From the NCBI GenBank assembly GCA_905371865.1, contig CAJPNA010000121.1, positions 1 through 5,069 of the forward strand: 5,069 nucleotides of DNA, given 5' to 3'. This document shows positions 1-5,069 of the stretch, one piece after another. Position 1 is the stretch's first letter. Every line of letters begins with the position of its first letter. Made by a program: the position numbers and the translations under genes. The notes below the pieces were generated by a model. That model was not told where the DNA came from. It saw nothing but the letters and a program-made list of their open reading frames with translations, and ran no database searches. This DNA is from an uncultured Carnobacterium sp. (lineage in GTDB: Bacteria; Bacillota; Bacilli; Lactobacillales; Aerococcaceae).

Positions 1-434
1 GTTTGCCAGTGAGTCATCCCAATAGCTTGGCTGGCTTCAAATTGTCCTTGGTCGATAGAGATAATCCCACCACGAACGATTTCTGACATATATGCCCCTG
101 TGTTAATGGATACGATAAAAATCGCAGCAAATGTTACATCTAAGTTTAAATTAAACATTAATGCTGTTCCATAGTAAATTACCATCGCTTGTACGATCAT
201 TGGTGTTCCACGGAAGAACTCTGTATAGCAATTTAAAATTCCGATTGCAATTTTTAAGAAGACACGTTTTGCTCCTTTTTCTGGTAGAGGAATAGTTTTA
301 ACAAATCCGATAAACATCCCGATAATTGTACCGATAATTGTACCGATAACTGAAATATAAAGTGTAATCCAGGCACCTATTAAAAACATCTGCCAGTTTT
401 GTTGAATGATTTTTACAATCCAATCAATACTCAT
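1..434 (-). CDS. Amino-acid ABC transporter permease, HisM/GlnP type, probably lysine uptake (3' end missing)
   Basis: This is the membrane channel subunit of an ABC importer, which carries substrate delivered by the binding protein encoded just upstream. The visible part is 144 residues, beginning MSIDWIVKIIQQNW; family members are usually about 215-240, so the C-terminal third lies beyond the left edge. A long hydrophobic helix spans about residues 17-45, with further hydrophobic stretches near 60-70, 78-95 and 100-115. The motif FFRGTPMIVQ (about 73-82) is typical of polar amino-acid permeases. It is followed by EIVRGGIISIDQGQFEASQAIGM (about residues 118-140), the start of the EAA loop that contacts the ATPase. 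The ATG at 432-434 has a weak GTAGGA ribosome site at 441-446. It lies in the same direction as the binding-protein gene, but 387 bases after its stop, which is unusually far for partners. Lysine as substrate is inferred from the riboswitch upstream of the operon; the protein alone does not show it. Confidence 0.93.
   Translation of the reverse strand, partial: MSIDWIVKIIQQNWQMFLIGAWITLYISVIGTIIGTIIGMFIGFVKTIPLPEKGAKRVFLKIAIGILNCYTEFFRGTPMIVQAMVIYYGTALMFNLNLDVTFAAIFIVSINTGAYMSEIVRGGIISIDQGQFEASQAIGMTHWQ
319..350. repeat. 12-base tandem repeat inside the permease gene, about 2.7 copies
   Basis: The unit ccgataattgta occurs at 319-330 and 331-342, followed by the partial copy ccgataac at 343-350. 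Being a multiple of three it keeps the frame, and it encodes the repeated IGTI in the first membrane helix. It is a possible site of replication slippage that would lengthen or shorten that helix by four residues. Confidence 0.85.
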
Positions 435-466
435 TAATTTTCCTACTTTCTGTAAATTATATGTAT

Positions 467-485
467 CCGCCACAAAAGGTGACGG
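467..485 (-). other. Small hairpin ahead of the permease ribosome site
   Basis: On the minus strand CCGTCAC pairs with GTGGCGG (7 pairs, one of them U-G) around a CTTTT loop. It ends about 30 bases before the permease start codon, outside the ribosome-site contact, so direct masking of the start is not obvious. No U-run follows it, which argues against an intrinsic terminator. It is followed by GCGGATAC, a string also seen after another hairpin further upstream (741-748). Confidence 0.5.
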
Positions 486-542
486 TGTGTTATGTTTGTT
501 TTCTATATTCAGTCAGTGCTCTTGCGCAGTGGTGAGCTCAAC

Positions 543-820
543 CTCACATCCTGTAGTTGAGTTAGTCTTCGCAGAAATCGCGTGCGTTTCCCGAAACGTC
601 CGCAGAACGTTTCACGTTCCTTCTCTTTTGTTTCAAATCCTTCGCACTGTGAAGGATTTTCCAACGGTCCATTTCTGAACGCGATTGCTCACATCCTGTA
701 GTTGAACTCAGGCTCACAGGACTGACGTCCACTTCCCGTAGTATCCGCACGACTTGTGCCAAGTCCTTTGCGTTACTCCGGTCCAGTGATTCAGTCCTGA
801 GCGTTCGCCCTCGTATCCTG
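543..820 (-). other. GC-rich, heavily structured intercistronic region with internal duplication; possible ncRNA or mobile-element remnant
   Basis: No gene is credible here. The region lies between the binding-protein stop and the permease. By hand count 541-820 is 142/280 G+C (51%). It contains an exact 18-base direct repeat, ctcacatcctgtagttga, at 543-560 and 688-705. It also has the direct repeat CGGTCCA at 665-671 and 779-785. Many short inverted repeats are present: CAGGACTGA/TCAGTCCTG (717-725 with 791-799), which encloses GACTTG/CAAGTC (751-756 with 760-765); and AATCGCG/CGCGATT (576-582 with 680-686), which encloses three hairpins at 585-598, 605-619 and 635-659. This nested layout suggests a folded RNA transcribed with the operon, or the remains of a structured mobile element. 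It could act like other intercistronic structures that keep binding protein in excess over permease; that role is inference. Confidence 0.6.
635..659. other. Strong hairpin, possible attenuator or RNA-stability element
   Basis: AAATCCTTC (635-643) pairs perfectly with GAAGGATTT (651-659). The stem can extend by a G-U and a C-G pair to leave a three-base loop. On the plus strand it is flanked by A's before and TTTT after, like an intrinsic terminator, but no plus-strand gene precedes it. In the minus, operon direction it is followed by TTTGAAACAAAA, which has no real U-run. Partial termination or a block to 3' exonuclease between the binding protein and the permease is possible but not shown. 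Confidence 0.55.
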
Positions 821-821
821 G

Positions 822-1646
822 TTATTCCGCTGCAGGTTGATTCTTAATTGCTTTTTGCATAATTTCTAAGCGTTGTTCGCTAGAGATTGTTTTTAATACT
901 TCGTTGATTTCTTTTGTTAATGTGCTGTCTTTTCTTACACCAACAGCTGTTTGAGTATCTTCTGGTGATGTTTGGAAACCATTTGTTAATTTAACCATTA
1001 CGAAGTCGCTATTCGCTGATTGTGCTGATTGTGCTTCCGGTAATTCAGAAACGTATGCATCGATTGTTCCAGCTTGTAAGGCTACGCGCATTGCTGGGAA
1101 GTTATCCATTGCTGTTACTTTTTCAACACCAGTAATTTGGTCAATTACTGAGTAGTGGAAAGTATTTAATTGAGCTGTTACTTTTGCTCCGGCAAAATCA
1201 GATAATGAAGTAGCATTCGCATATTTTGAACCTTTTTTTACCACTAATACTAATTGTGAATCATAGTATGAATCTGTAAAGTCGATTGTTGCTTTACGTT
1301 CTTCTGTAGGACTCATACCAGCAATGATAACATCAATTTTACCAGAGATAAGTGCTGGCGTTAAACCATCCCACTCAGTTTTAACGATAACTAATTCTTT
1401 TCCTAATTTTTGAGCCACTAATTTCGCAATCTCAACATCGTATCCACCGGCATATTGGTTTGTACCTTGGATTTTCACTCCCCCGTTTGTGTCGTCATTT
1501 TGTGTCCAGTTAAATGGAGGATAACCTGCTTCCATCCCTACTACTAATTGATTAGGGTTTGTTGTCCCTTGATTCGCAGGAGTTCCACACGCTGCTAATC
1601 CTACTATCATTGCTAAAGCTGCAATTGCGCCAAAAATTTTTTTCAT
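822..1646 (-). CDS. Amino-acid ABC transporter substrate-binding lipoprotein, probably lysine-binding
   Basis: This extracellular lipoprotein of 274 residues captures an amino acid and hands it to the permease. The N-terminus MKKIFGAIAALAMIVGLAAC is a lipoprotein signal with lipobox LAAC (17-20), so Cys20 would be lipidated after cleavage. The mature protein has the family 3 (PBP2) pattern: LVVGMEAGYPPFNW near 35-48, GYDVEIAKLVAQKLGKEL near 68-85, and then DVIIAGMSPTEERKATIDFT (about 105-124), whose TEER-type arginine usually binds the ligand carboxylate. DAYVSELPEAQ follows near 195-205. The ATG at 1644-1646 is chosen because AGGAGAG precedes it by nine bases and the signal begins with MKK; an in-frame start 27 bases upstream would spoil both. 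A lysine riboswitch governs the transcript, so lysine (or a close relative such as ornithine or arginine) is the inferred ligand. An insert rich in N, D and G (about 48-65) lies after the first motif. Confidence 0.95.
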   Translation of the reverse strand: MKKIFGAIAALAMIVGLAACGTPANQGTTNPNQLVVGMEAGYPPFNWTQNDDTNGGVKIQGTNQYAGGYDVEIAKLVAQKLGKELVIVKTEWDGLTPALISGKIDVIIAGMSPTEERKATIDFTDSYYDSQLVLVVKKGSKYANATSLSDFAGAKVTAQLNTFHYSVIDQITGVEKVTAMDNFPAMRVALQAGTIDAYVSELPEAQSAQSANSDFVMVKLTNGFQTSPEDTQTAVGVRKDSTLTKEINEVLKTISSEQRLEIMQKAIKNQPAAE

Positions 1647-1653
1647 TTTCTTT

Positions 1654-1660
1654 CTCTCCT
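1654..1660 (-). promoter_or_regulatory. Ribosome binding site of the binding-protein gene
   Basis: AGGAGAG on the minus strand, with nine bases between AGGAG and the ATG at 1644-1646. It is the best Shine-Dalgarno match near either operon gene. It settles the start codon against the longer in-frame ATG at 1671-1673. Confidence 0.9.
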
Positions 1661-1694
1661 TTTCGATTATCAAACTGGTTCATCTTTTTCACAC

Positions 1695-1727
1695 AAAAAA
1701 GGAACCACGAACAAAAGCCGTGATTCC
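1695..1727 (-). terminator. Riboswitch expression-platform terminator
   Basis: On the minus strand GGAATCACG (1719-1727) pairs with CGTGGTTCC (1701-1709), nine pairs including one U-G, around a nine-base loop. TTTTTT (1695-1700) follows directly. It lies between the lysine aptamer and the binding-protein gene, where an L-box transcription terminator belongs. Lysine binding should favour this hairpin and stop transcription before the genes. I did not identify the competing antiterminator with certainty. Confidence 0.92.
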
Positions 1728-1743
1728 CCATTAAAGTCATAAG

Positions 1744-1908
1744 TAGTCATTCTTTTGCCCGGTAATTGATTGCACTTCATGAGTATCTGGGCAGATGTCA
1801 TGACAGTGACTGACCTATTATGACCAGCCCCCAACGTTTTCACGTTTCGGCGAAATCCCCTTTCCAGTTTCCTGTACTCTTGTCATCCGCACCTCAGTTC
1901 AATAACCA
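1744..1908 (-). promoter_or_regulatory. Lysine riboswitch (L-box) aptamer
   Basis: Conserved L-box blocks appear in order on the minus strand: GAGGTGCGG (1887-1895), AAGAGTA (1875-1881), AAAGGGGA (1856-1863), CGCCGAAA (1845-1852), GGGGCTGG (1824-1831) and CTGTCATGACATCTGCCC (1789-1806). P1 can form from TGGTTATT (1901-1908) with AATGACTA (1744-1751), and P5 from TGCCC with GGGCA (1789-1793 with 1756-1760). The aptamer is followed by an intrinsic terminator, so the expected logic is transcription off when lysine is bound. The P2 and P3 arms are short, each capped by GAAA. The aptamer assignment is secure; the exact outer limits depend on how far P1 extends, possibly to about 1732-1917. Confidence 0.95.
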
Positions 1909-1929
1909 TTTGATTTAATTGTTGAACTT

Positions 1930-1958
1930 AAACTAACACATATTTTTTTGAAAGTCAA
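1930..1958 (-). promoter_or_regulatory. Probable sigma-A promoter of the lysine-importer operon
   Basis: On the minus strand there is a TTGACT -35 (1953-1958), a 17-base spacer, and TAGTTT as -10 (1930-1935) directly preceded by TGT, an extended -10 element. The -10 itself is weak (3 of 6), so the TG extension and good -35 carry the call. Transcription would begin near 1923, just before the riboswitch P1 strand. AT-rich DNA with A/T tracts lies upstream. Confidence 0.75.
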
Positions 1959-2293
1959 CCCATATATTTTCATTTTTTGAAAATACCTATCAAAACTCCT
2001 TTTTATCTCCTCCACCTTCTCTAACATTATGCCTCAGAAAAGCATTATATATTAGTCGATGAAGCAACAGATATATTAAATCCGCAAAGATTTGGAGTAA
2101 TTATTTCCCCTTTTCCTCCTCCACTGACAGGCTACCTTAGCAATGATTATTTTTCTGCACTAAAAAATTAAATGATTACGAGGAACTAGACGAATTATCC
2201 CTTTTCTCCTCCCTGCTTCTCTAACAGCGTACCTTAGAAATACATTCTGTATTTGCCAATAAAACAGCAGATATAATAATTACGGAAAATCTC

Positions 2294-2447
2294 GCGTATT
2301 TTATAATAGCAGTAATGTGACGAGTATTAAATGCGAATTAAAGGGAGTTAGGAATTGATTCCTTACTCCCTTTTTGAGGCTTTAAAGGTGAGAGACTCAT
2401 AGAGACTCGAACCGTTACAACATTACATCTATTATAAAAAAATCCGC
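2294..2447. repeat. Inverted-repeat core, copy 1
   Basis: The ends are imperfect inverted repeats: GCGTATTTTATAATAG...TAATG on the left (2294-2317) against ...CATTACATCTATTATAAA...ATCCGC on the right (about 2421-2447). The centre holds a strong hairpin: AAAGGGAGT (2340-2348) pairs with ACTCCCTTT (2365-2373), continuing as AGGAA/TTCCT after one T-T mismatch. TT follows the stem on the plus strand, so with the stem's own T's there is a TTTTT run and it resembles a plus-strand terminator. Downstream, GAGAGACTC (2389-2397) and CAACATTA (2418-2425) are shared with the second copy. Confidence 0.7.
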
Positions 2448-2531
2448 AAAGAATTGGAGGAAGTATTCTCTCATTTCCAGCAGTCTCTTACAGGATGTCT
2501 CAGAAATACATTTTGGTGTAATTATAAAGAT

Positions 2532-2714
2532 GATTATTCAGAGTTTAGCGGATTTTATAGTGGCAATAATGAGGTAAGCATCGGATGTGAATTACTCGGA
2601 GTTGGGATTTATACCATACTCCGAGTTTGAAGCTTCGAAGACGAGAGACTCTAGGCTCGAGTCGGTGCAACATTATAGCCACTATAAACAAATCCGCAAG
2701 GATTCTGAATAATC
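2532..2714. repeat. Inverted-repeat core, copy 2 (183 bases)
   Basis: The terminal inverted repeats are long and well matched: GATTATTCA (2532-2540) with TGAATAATC (2706-2714), GCGGATTT (2548-2555) with AAATCCGC (2690-2697), and TATAGTGGC (2556-2564) with GCCACTATA (2678-2686). The central hairpin is ACTCGGAGT (2594-2602) with ACTCCGAGT (2618-2626), with inner TGG/CCA. It aligns along its length with the copy at 2294-2447, including GAGAGACTC (2643-2651) and CAACATTA (2668-2675). No open reading frame lies inside, so if mobile it would be non-autonomous. Confidence 0.8.
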
Positions 2715-2742
2715 ATTTTTCTATTTATTTTATTATAAGCAC

Positions 2743-2771
2743 AAAAAGAGTGCCTCATTTCTGACGCACCC
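2743..2771 (-). terminator. Intrinsic terminator of the phosphoketolase gene
   Basis: On the minus strand GGGTGCGTCA pairs with TGAGGCACTC (one G-G mismatch, one G-U) around a GAAA tetraloop. TTTTT (2743-2747) follows. It begins 11 bases after the phosphoketolase stop codon, the expected place, so that gene probably ends its transcript here and is not joined to the lysine operon. Its sequence resembles the repeat module found to its left. Confidence 0.92.
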
Positions 2772-2782
2772 TGTTAGATGAA

Positions 2783-5069
2783 TTATTTATTCACGTTTTC
2801 CCATTGCCAGCTCACAACTTCAGGAATATCTTCCCCGTGTTCACGGATGTAGCTGTGGTGGAATTCCACAGTCTCGTCCATTTTCGCAGCAAATTCACTA
2901 GCTTTGTCGCCGTATACAGCAACCGCAGCATCTTTAGCAACGTGGAAGCGGTCCATTTCAGATAATACACGCATATCGAATGGAGTTGTGATATCTCCGT
3001 TTTCACGGTATCCGTGGATATGAACGTTATGATTGTTGCGATCAAAGAATAAGTCACGAATCATACCTTCATAACCGTGGAAGCAGAATACAACTGGTTT
3101 GTCAGCAGTAAATAATTTATCAAATTCTTCATCAGATAAACCACGTGGGTCCACTTTTGGAGAACGTAATTTTAAGATATCTACTACGTTGATGAAGCGA
3201 ATCTTCAATTCTGGGAATTGTTTGTGCAAGATTGAGATACCTGCTAATGCTTCTAAGTTAGGTTCAGTACCTGCAGCAGCAATTACTACGTCTGGTTCTT
3301 CTCCTTCTTTCACTGTTGAAGCCCAATCAATTACTTTGTAACCTTCACGTACTAATTCTTTAGCTTCTTCTACTGAGTAGAATTGTGGACGTGGGTGTTT
3401 TGAAGAAACGATTAAGTTAATTTTATCTTCTGAACTTAAAGCTTCAGCCATAACAGCCATTAAACTGTTTGTATCCGCTGGTAAGTATTCACGTACGAAT
3501 TCAGGTTTTTTCTCAGCTAAGTGTGTTAATAAACCTGGATCTTGGTGAGTATATCCATTGTGGTCTTGTTGGAACACTGTTGATGTTGCAATCAAGTTTA
3601 ATGATGGATAGTTTTTACGCCATGGAGCGTGAGTTTTAGCTTTACGTAACCATTTGAAGTGTTGAGTAATCATTGAGTCCACTACACGTAAGAATGATTC
3701 GTAAGATGCGAAGAATCCGTGACGACCTGTTAATACATAACCTTCTAAGAATCCTTCTGCTTGGTGTTCTGATAATTGTGAGTCGATAACACGACCAACT
3801 GGTGAAATCCATTCATCGTAGCTTTCGTCACGACGACCAACCCATTGACGGTTCGTTGCTTTGAAGACTTCGTTTAGACGGTTAGATTTCGTTTCGTCTG
3901 GTCCAAAGATACGGAAGTTATCTGGATTTGCTCTTACTAAATCAGCAGCAAATTTACCAAATTCAATCATATCTTGTTTTTGGATAGCACCTGGTTTAGA
4001 GGTATCGATGGCATGTTTAGTCCAATCAGTAATTTCCATAGGTTTTACAACCCCTGCGTTAGTAATTGGGTTCATGCTCATACGACGTGGGCCTTTTGGA
4101 GAAATTGCAGCAATTTCTTCTACTAATTTACCATTTTCATCGAATAATTCTTCTGGACGATATGATTTTAACCAGTCTAATAAACTATCGATATGTTCCA
4201 TAGCTTCTCCAGATACTGGAATTGGAACTTGGTGAGCACGGAATCCACCTTCGATTGGCTCATGGTTCCATTCTTTTGGACCTGTCCAACCTTTAGGAGT
4301 GCGTACTACTAATACTGGCCAATGTGGCATTGTAGCTTCTTCGGCGCTCTTAGCACGAGCTTCTTTTTGAATTGCTTGAATTTTTTCAATTGCTTCATCT
4401 AATTTAGCAGCCATTAATGGGTGAACTTTTTCAGGATCTGTTCCTTCTACGAAGATTGGATCCCATCCTAAACCATTGAAGAATTGTGTTAACTCTTCAT
4501 CTGTACGACGAGCTAAAATAGTTGGGTTGTGGATTTTTCCACCGTTTAAGTAAAGGATTGGTAAAACGGCACCATCGTTTACTGGGTTGATGAATGTGTT
4601 TGAGAACCAACCAGCTGCTAAAGGACCAGTTTCTGCTTCTCCGTCACCAATAACTGCTGCTGCAATTACGTTAGGGTTATCTAAAACAGCACCTGTAGCA
4701 TGTGATAATGAGTAACCTAATTCTCCACCTTCGTGAATTGAACCAGGAGTTTCTGGAGCCGCGTGAGACGCAATTCCTCCAGGGAATGAGAAGATTTTAC
4801 ATAATTGTTTGAACCCTGCTTCATCTTGAGTGATTTGTGGGTATAACTCTGTGTAAGATCCATCTAAGTAAGAGTTAGAAACCATTACTTGTCCACCGTG
4901 ACCTGGCCCTTCAATGTAGAACATATCTAAGTCATATTTATTAATAGCACGGTTTAAGTGCGCATAAATAAAGTTTTGTCCTGCGATTGTTCCCCAGTGG
5001 CCGATTGGATGAAGTTTAACGTCCTCTTTTTGGATTGGACGACGTAAAAGTGGGTTATCTTTTAAGTAC
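2783..5069 (-). CDS. xpkA: Xylulose-5-phosphate/fructose-6-phosphate phosphoketolase (N-terminal codons outside window)
   Basis: This cytosolic thiamine-diphosphate enzyme splits xylulose 5-phosphate with phosphate to acetyl phosphate and glyceraldehyde 3-phosphate; many homologues also use fructose 6-phosphate. It is the key step of heterolactic sugar use. The reading frame stays open through the right edge, giving 761 visible residues of about 790, so only some 25-30 N-terminal residues and the promoter are missing; the internal ATG at 4922-4924 is not the start. Visible motifs, numbered from the first full codon at 5066-5068: GHWG (23-26), GPGHGG (54-59), EGGELGY phosphoketolase signature (113-119), GDGEAETGP cofactor-binding motif (141-149), FRAHQVP (276-282), LEGYVLTGRHGFFASYE (441-457) and DHNGYTHQDPG (502-512), which carry the conserved active-site histidines and glutamate. 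No frameshift or lost catalytic motif is seen. Whether it prefers the pentose or hexose substrate cannot be told from sequence; the symbol xfp is equally usable. Confidence 0.98.
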   Translation of the reverse strand, partial: YLKDNPLLRRPIQKEDVKLHPIGHWGTIAGQNFIYAHLNRAINKYDLDMFYIEGPGHGGQVMVSNSYLDGSYTELYPQITQDEAGFKQLCKIFSFPGGIASHAAPETPGSIHEGGELGYSLSHATGAVLDNPNVIAAAVIGDGEAETGPLAAGWFSNTFINPVNDGAVLPILYLNGGKIHNPTILARRTDEELTQFFNGLGWDPIFVEGTDPEKVHPLMAAKLDEAIEKIQAIQKEARAKSAEEATMPHWPVLVVRTPKGWTGPKEWNHEPIEGGFRAHQVPIPVSGEAMEHIDSLLDWLKSYRPEELFDENGKLVEEIAAISPKGPRRMSMNPITNAGVVKPMEITDWTKHAIDTSKPGAIQKQDMIEFGKFAADLVRANPDNFRIFGPDETKSNRLNEVFKATNRQWVGRRDESYDEWISPVGRVIDSQLSEHQAEGFLEGYVLTGRHGFFASYESFLRVVDSMITQHFKWLRKAKTHAPWRKNYPSLNLIATSTVFQQDHNGYTHQDPGLLTHLAEKKPEFVREYLPADTNSLMAVMAEALSSEDKINLIVSSKHPRPQFYSVEEAKELVREGYKVIDWASTVKEGEEPDVVIAAAGTEPNLEALAGISILHKQFPELKIRFINVVDILKLRSPKVDPRGLSDEEFDKLFTADKPVVFCFHGYEGMIRDLFFDRNNHNVHIHGYRENGDITTPFDMRVLSEMDRFHVAKDAAVAVYGDKASEFAAKMDETVEFHHSYIREHGEDIPEVVSWQWENVNK

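Larger units (their letters stand above)
2005..2714. repeat. Tandem array of four related intergenic repeat units (no gene in 1960-2782)
   Basis: No credible coding region occurs here. A 22-base module, resembling TCTAACAG..TACCTTAGAAAT, recurs at 2020-2041, 2123-2144, 2220-2241 and 2486-2507. Three copies are preceded within about 15 bases by CTCCTCC or a similar pyrimidine run. A second shared block, AAATCCGCAAAGA or a one-base variant, occurs at about 2078-2090, 2439-2451 and 2690-2702. The last two units contain an inverted-repeat core between the two blocks. The first two run almost directly from the module toward the end block, as if the core had been lost. The array lies between the phosphoketolase terminator and the lysine-operon promoter. 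I do not recognise the family; a MITE-like element or a repeated structured RNA both fit. Confidence 0.7.

Noticed and set aside
406..678. 90-residue plus-strand open frame
   Set aside because: It runs antisense over the permease start and the structured block, has no ribosome site, and its composition mirrors the opposite strand.
562..762. 66-residue minus-strand open frame in the intercistronic block
   Set aside because: It starts at a TTG with no ribosome site, shows no hydrophobic, repeat or domain pattern, and overlaps the hairpins that better explain the region.
543..820. Second lysine riboswitch, suggested by GTGCGGATA resembling the L-box GAGGTGCGGATG
   Set aside because: None of the other L-box blocks (AAGAGTA, AGGGGA, CGCCGAA, GGGGCTGG) occurs here.
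1646..1673. Upstream in-frame ATG adding nine residues to the binding protein
   Set aside because: It would place charged residues ahead of the MKK signal and put the start upstream of the strong AGGAG site.
1552..1740. 62-residue minus-strand open frame
   Set aside because: It spans the riboswitch terminator and the start of the binding-protein gene in another frame; the leader terminator accounts for this sequence.
2005..2714. CRISPR array
   Set aside because: The repeats are diverged, unevenly spaced and contain long inverted cores; there are no uniform repeats with uniform spacers.
2532..2714. T-box leader or tRNA-like element, suggested by GAGAGACTC and CTCGAGTC
   Set aside because: No T-box GGTGG.ACC-type block or tRNA cloverleaf could be built, and no gene follows in a suitable position.
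3861..4235. 124-residue plus-strand open frame, and the shorter frames at 3099-3341 and 2812-3057
   Set aside because: They are shadows of the phosphoketolase coding strand, which has all its family motifs in frame.

Overview
The window looks like chromosomal DNA of a low-GC Gram-positive bacterium, most likely a member of the Lactobacillales. The reasons are the AT-rich intergenic DNA, a strong AGGAG ribosome site, a lipoprotein-type solute-binding protein, a lysine riboswitch with an intrinsic terminator, and a full phosphoketolase of the lactic-acid-bacterial kind. The genus cannot be fixed from this sequence; Granulicatella or Carnobacterium relatives are only a guess. All three genes read leftward, on the minus strand.

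Right end (2783-5069): most of a phosphoketolase gene (xpkA/xfp), whose first codons lie beyond the window. It ends at a clear intrinsic terminator (2743-2771). Positions 2005-2714 hold no gene. They carry a tandem array of four related intergenic repeat units. Two of these contain a long inverted-repeat core whose central hairpin differs between copies by compensating base changes, and two appear to have lost the core. The phosphoketolase terminator shares sequence with the repeat module.

Left half (1-1958): a lysine-controlled amino-acid ABC importer operon. A promoter with an extended -10 (1930-1958) leads into an L-box lysine riboswitch (1744-1908) and its terminator (1695-1727). Next come a lipoprotein substrate-binding protein (822-1646) and the start of the membrane permease (1-434, cut by the window). 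The ATPase gene is probably further left, outside the window. The riboswitch makes lysine the best guess for the substrate: when lysine is plentiful the leader should terminate, and when it is scarce the importer is made.

The binding-protein and permease genes are separated by about 390 bases. The portion 541-820 is roughly 51% GC by hand count (142/280), against about 30% in part of the intergenic DNA to the right. It is full of clean hairpins and internal repeats. It is not explained by either gene and is the least ordinary part of the operon. It may be a structured RNA or mobile-element remnant lying between binding protein and permease.

I found no CRISPR array, tRNA, rRNA or intact transposase. 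The candidates for something undescribed are the structured intercistronic block, the covarying repeat array, and a lysine riboswitch with unusually short P2 and P3 arms.
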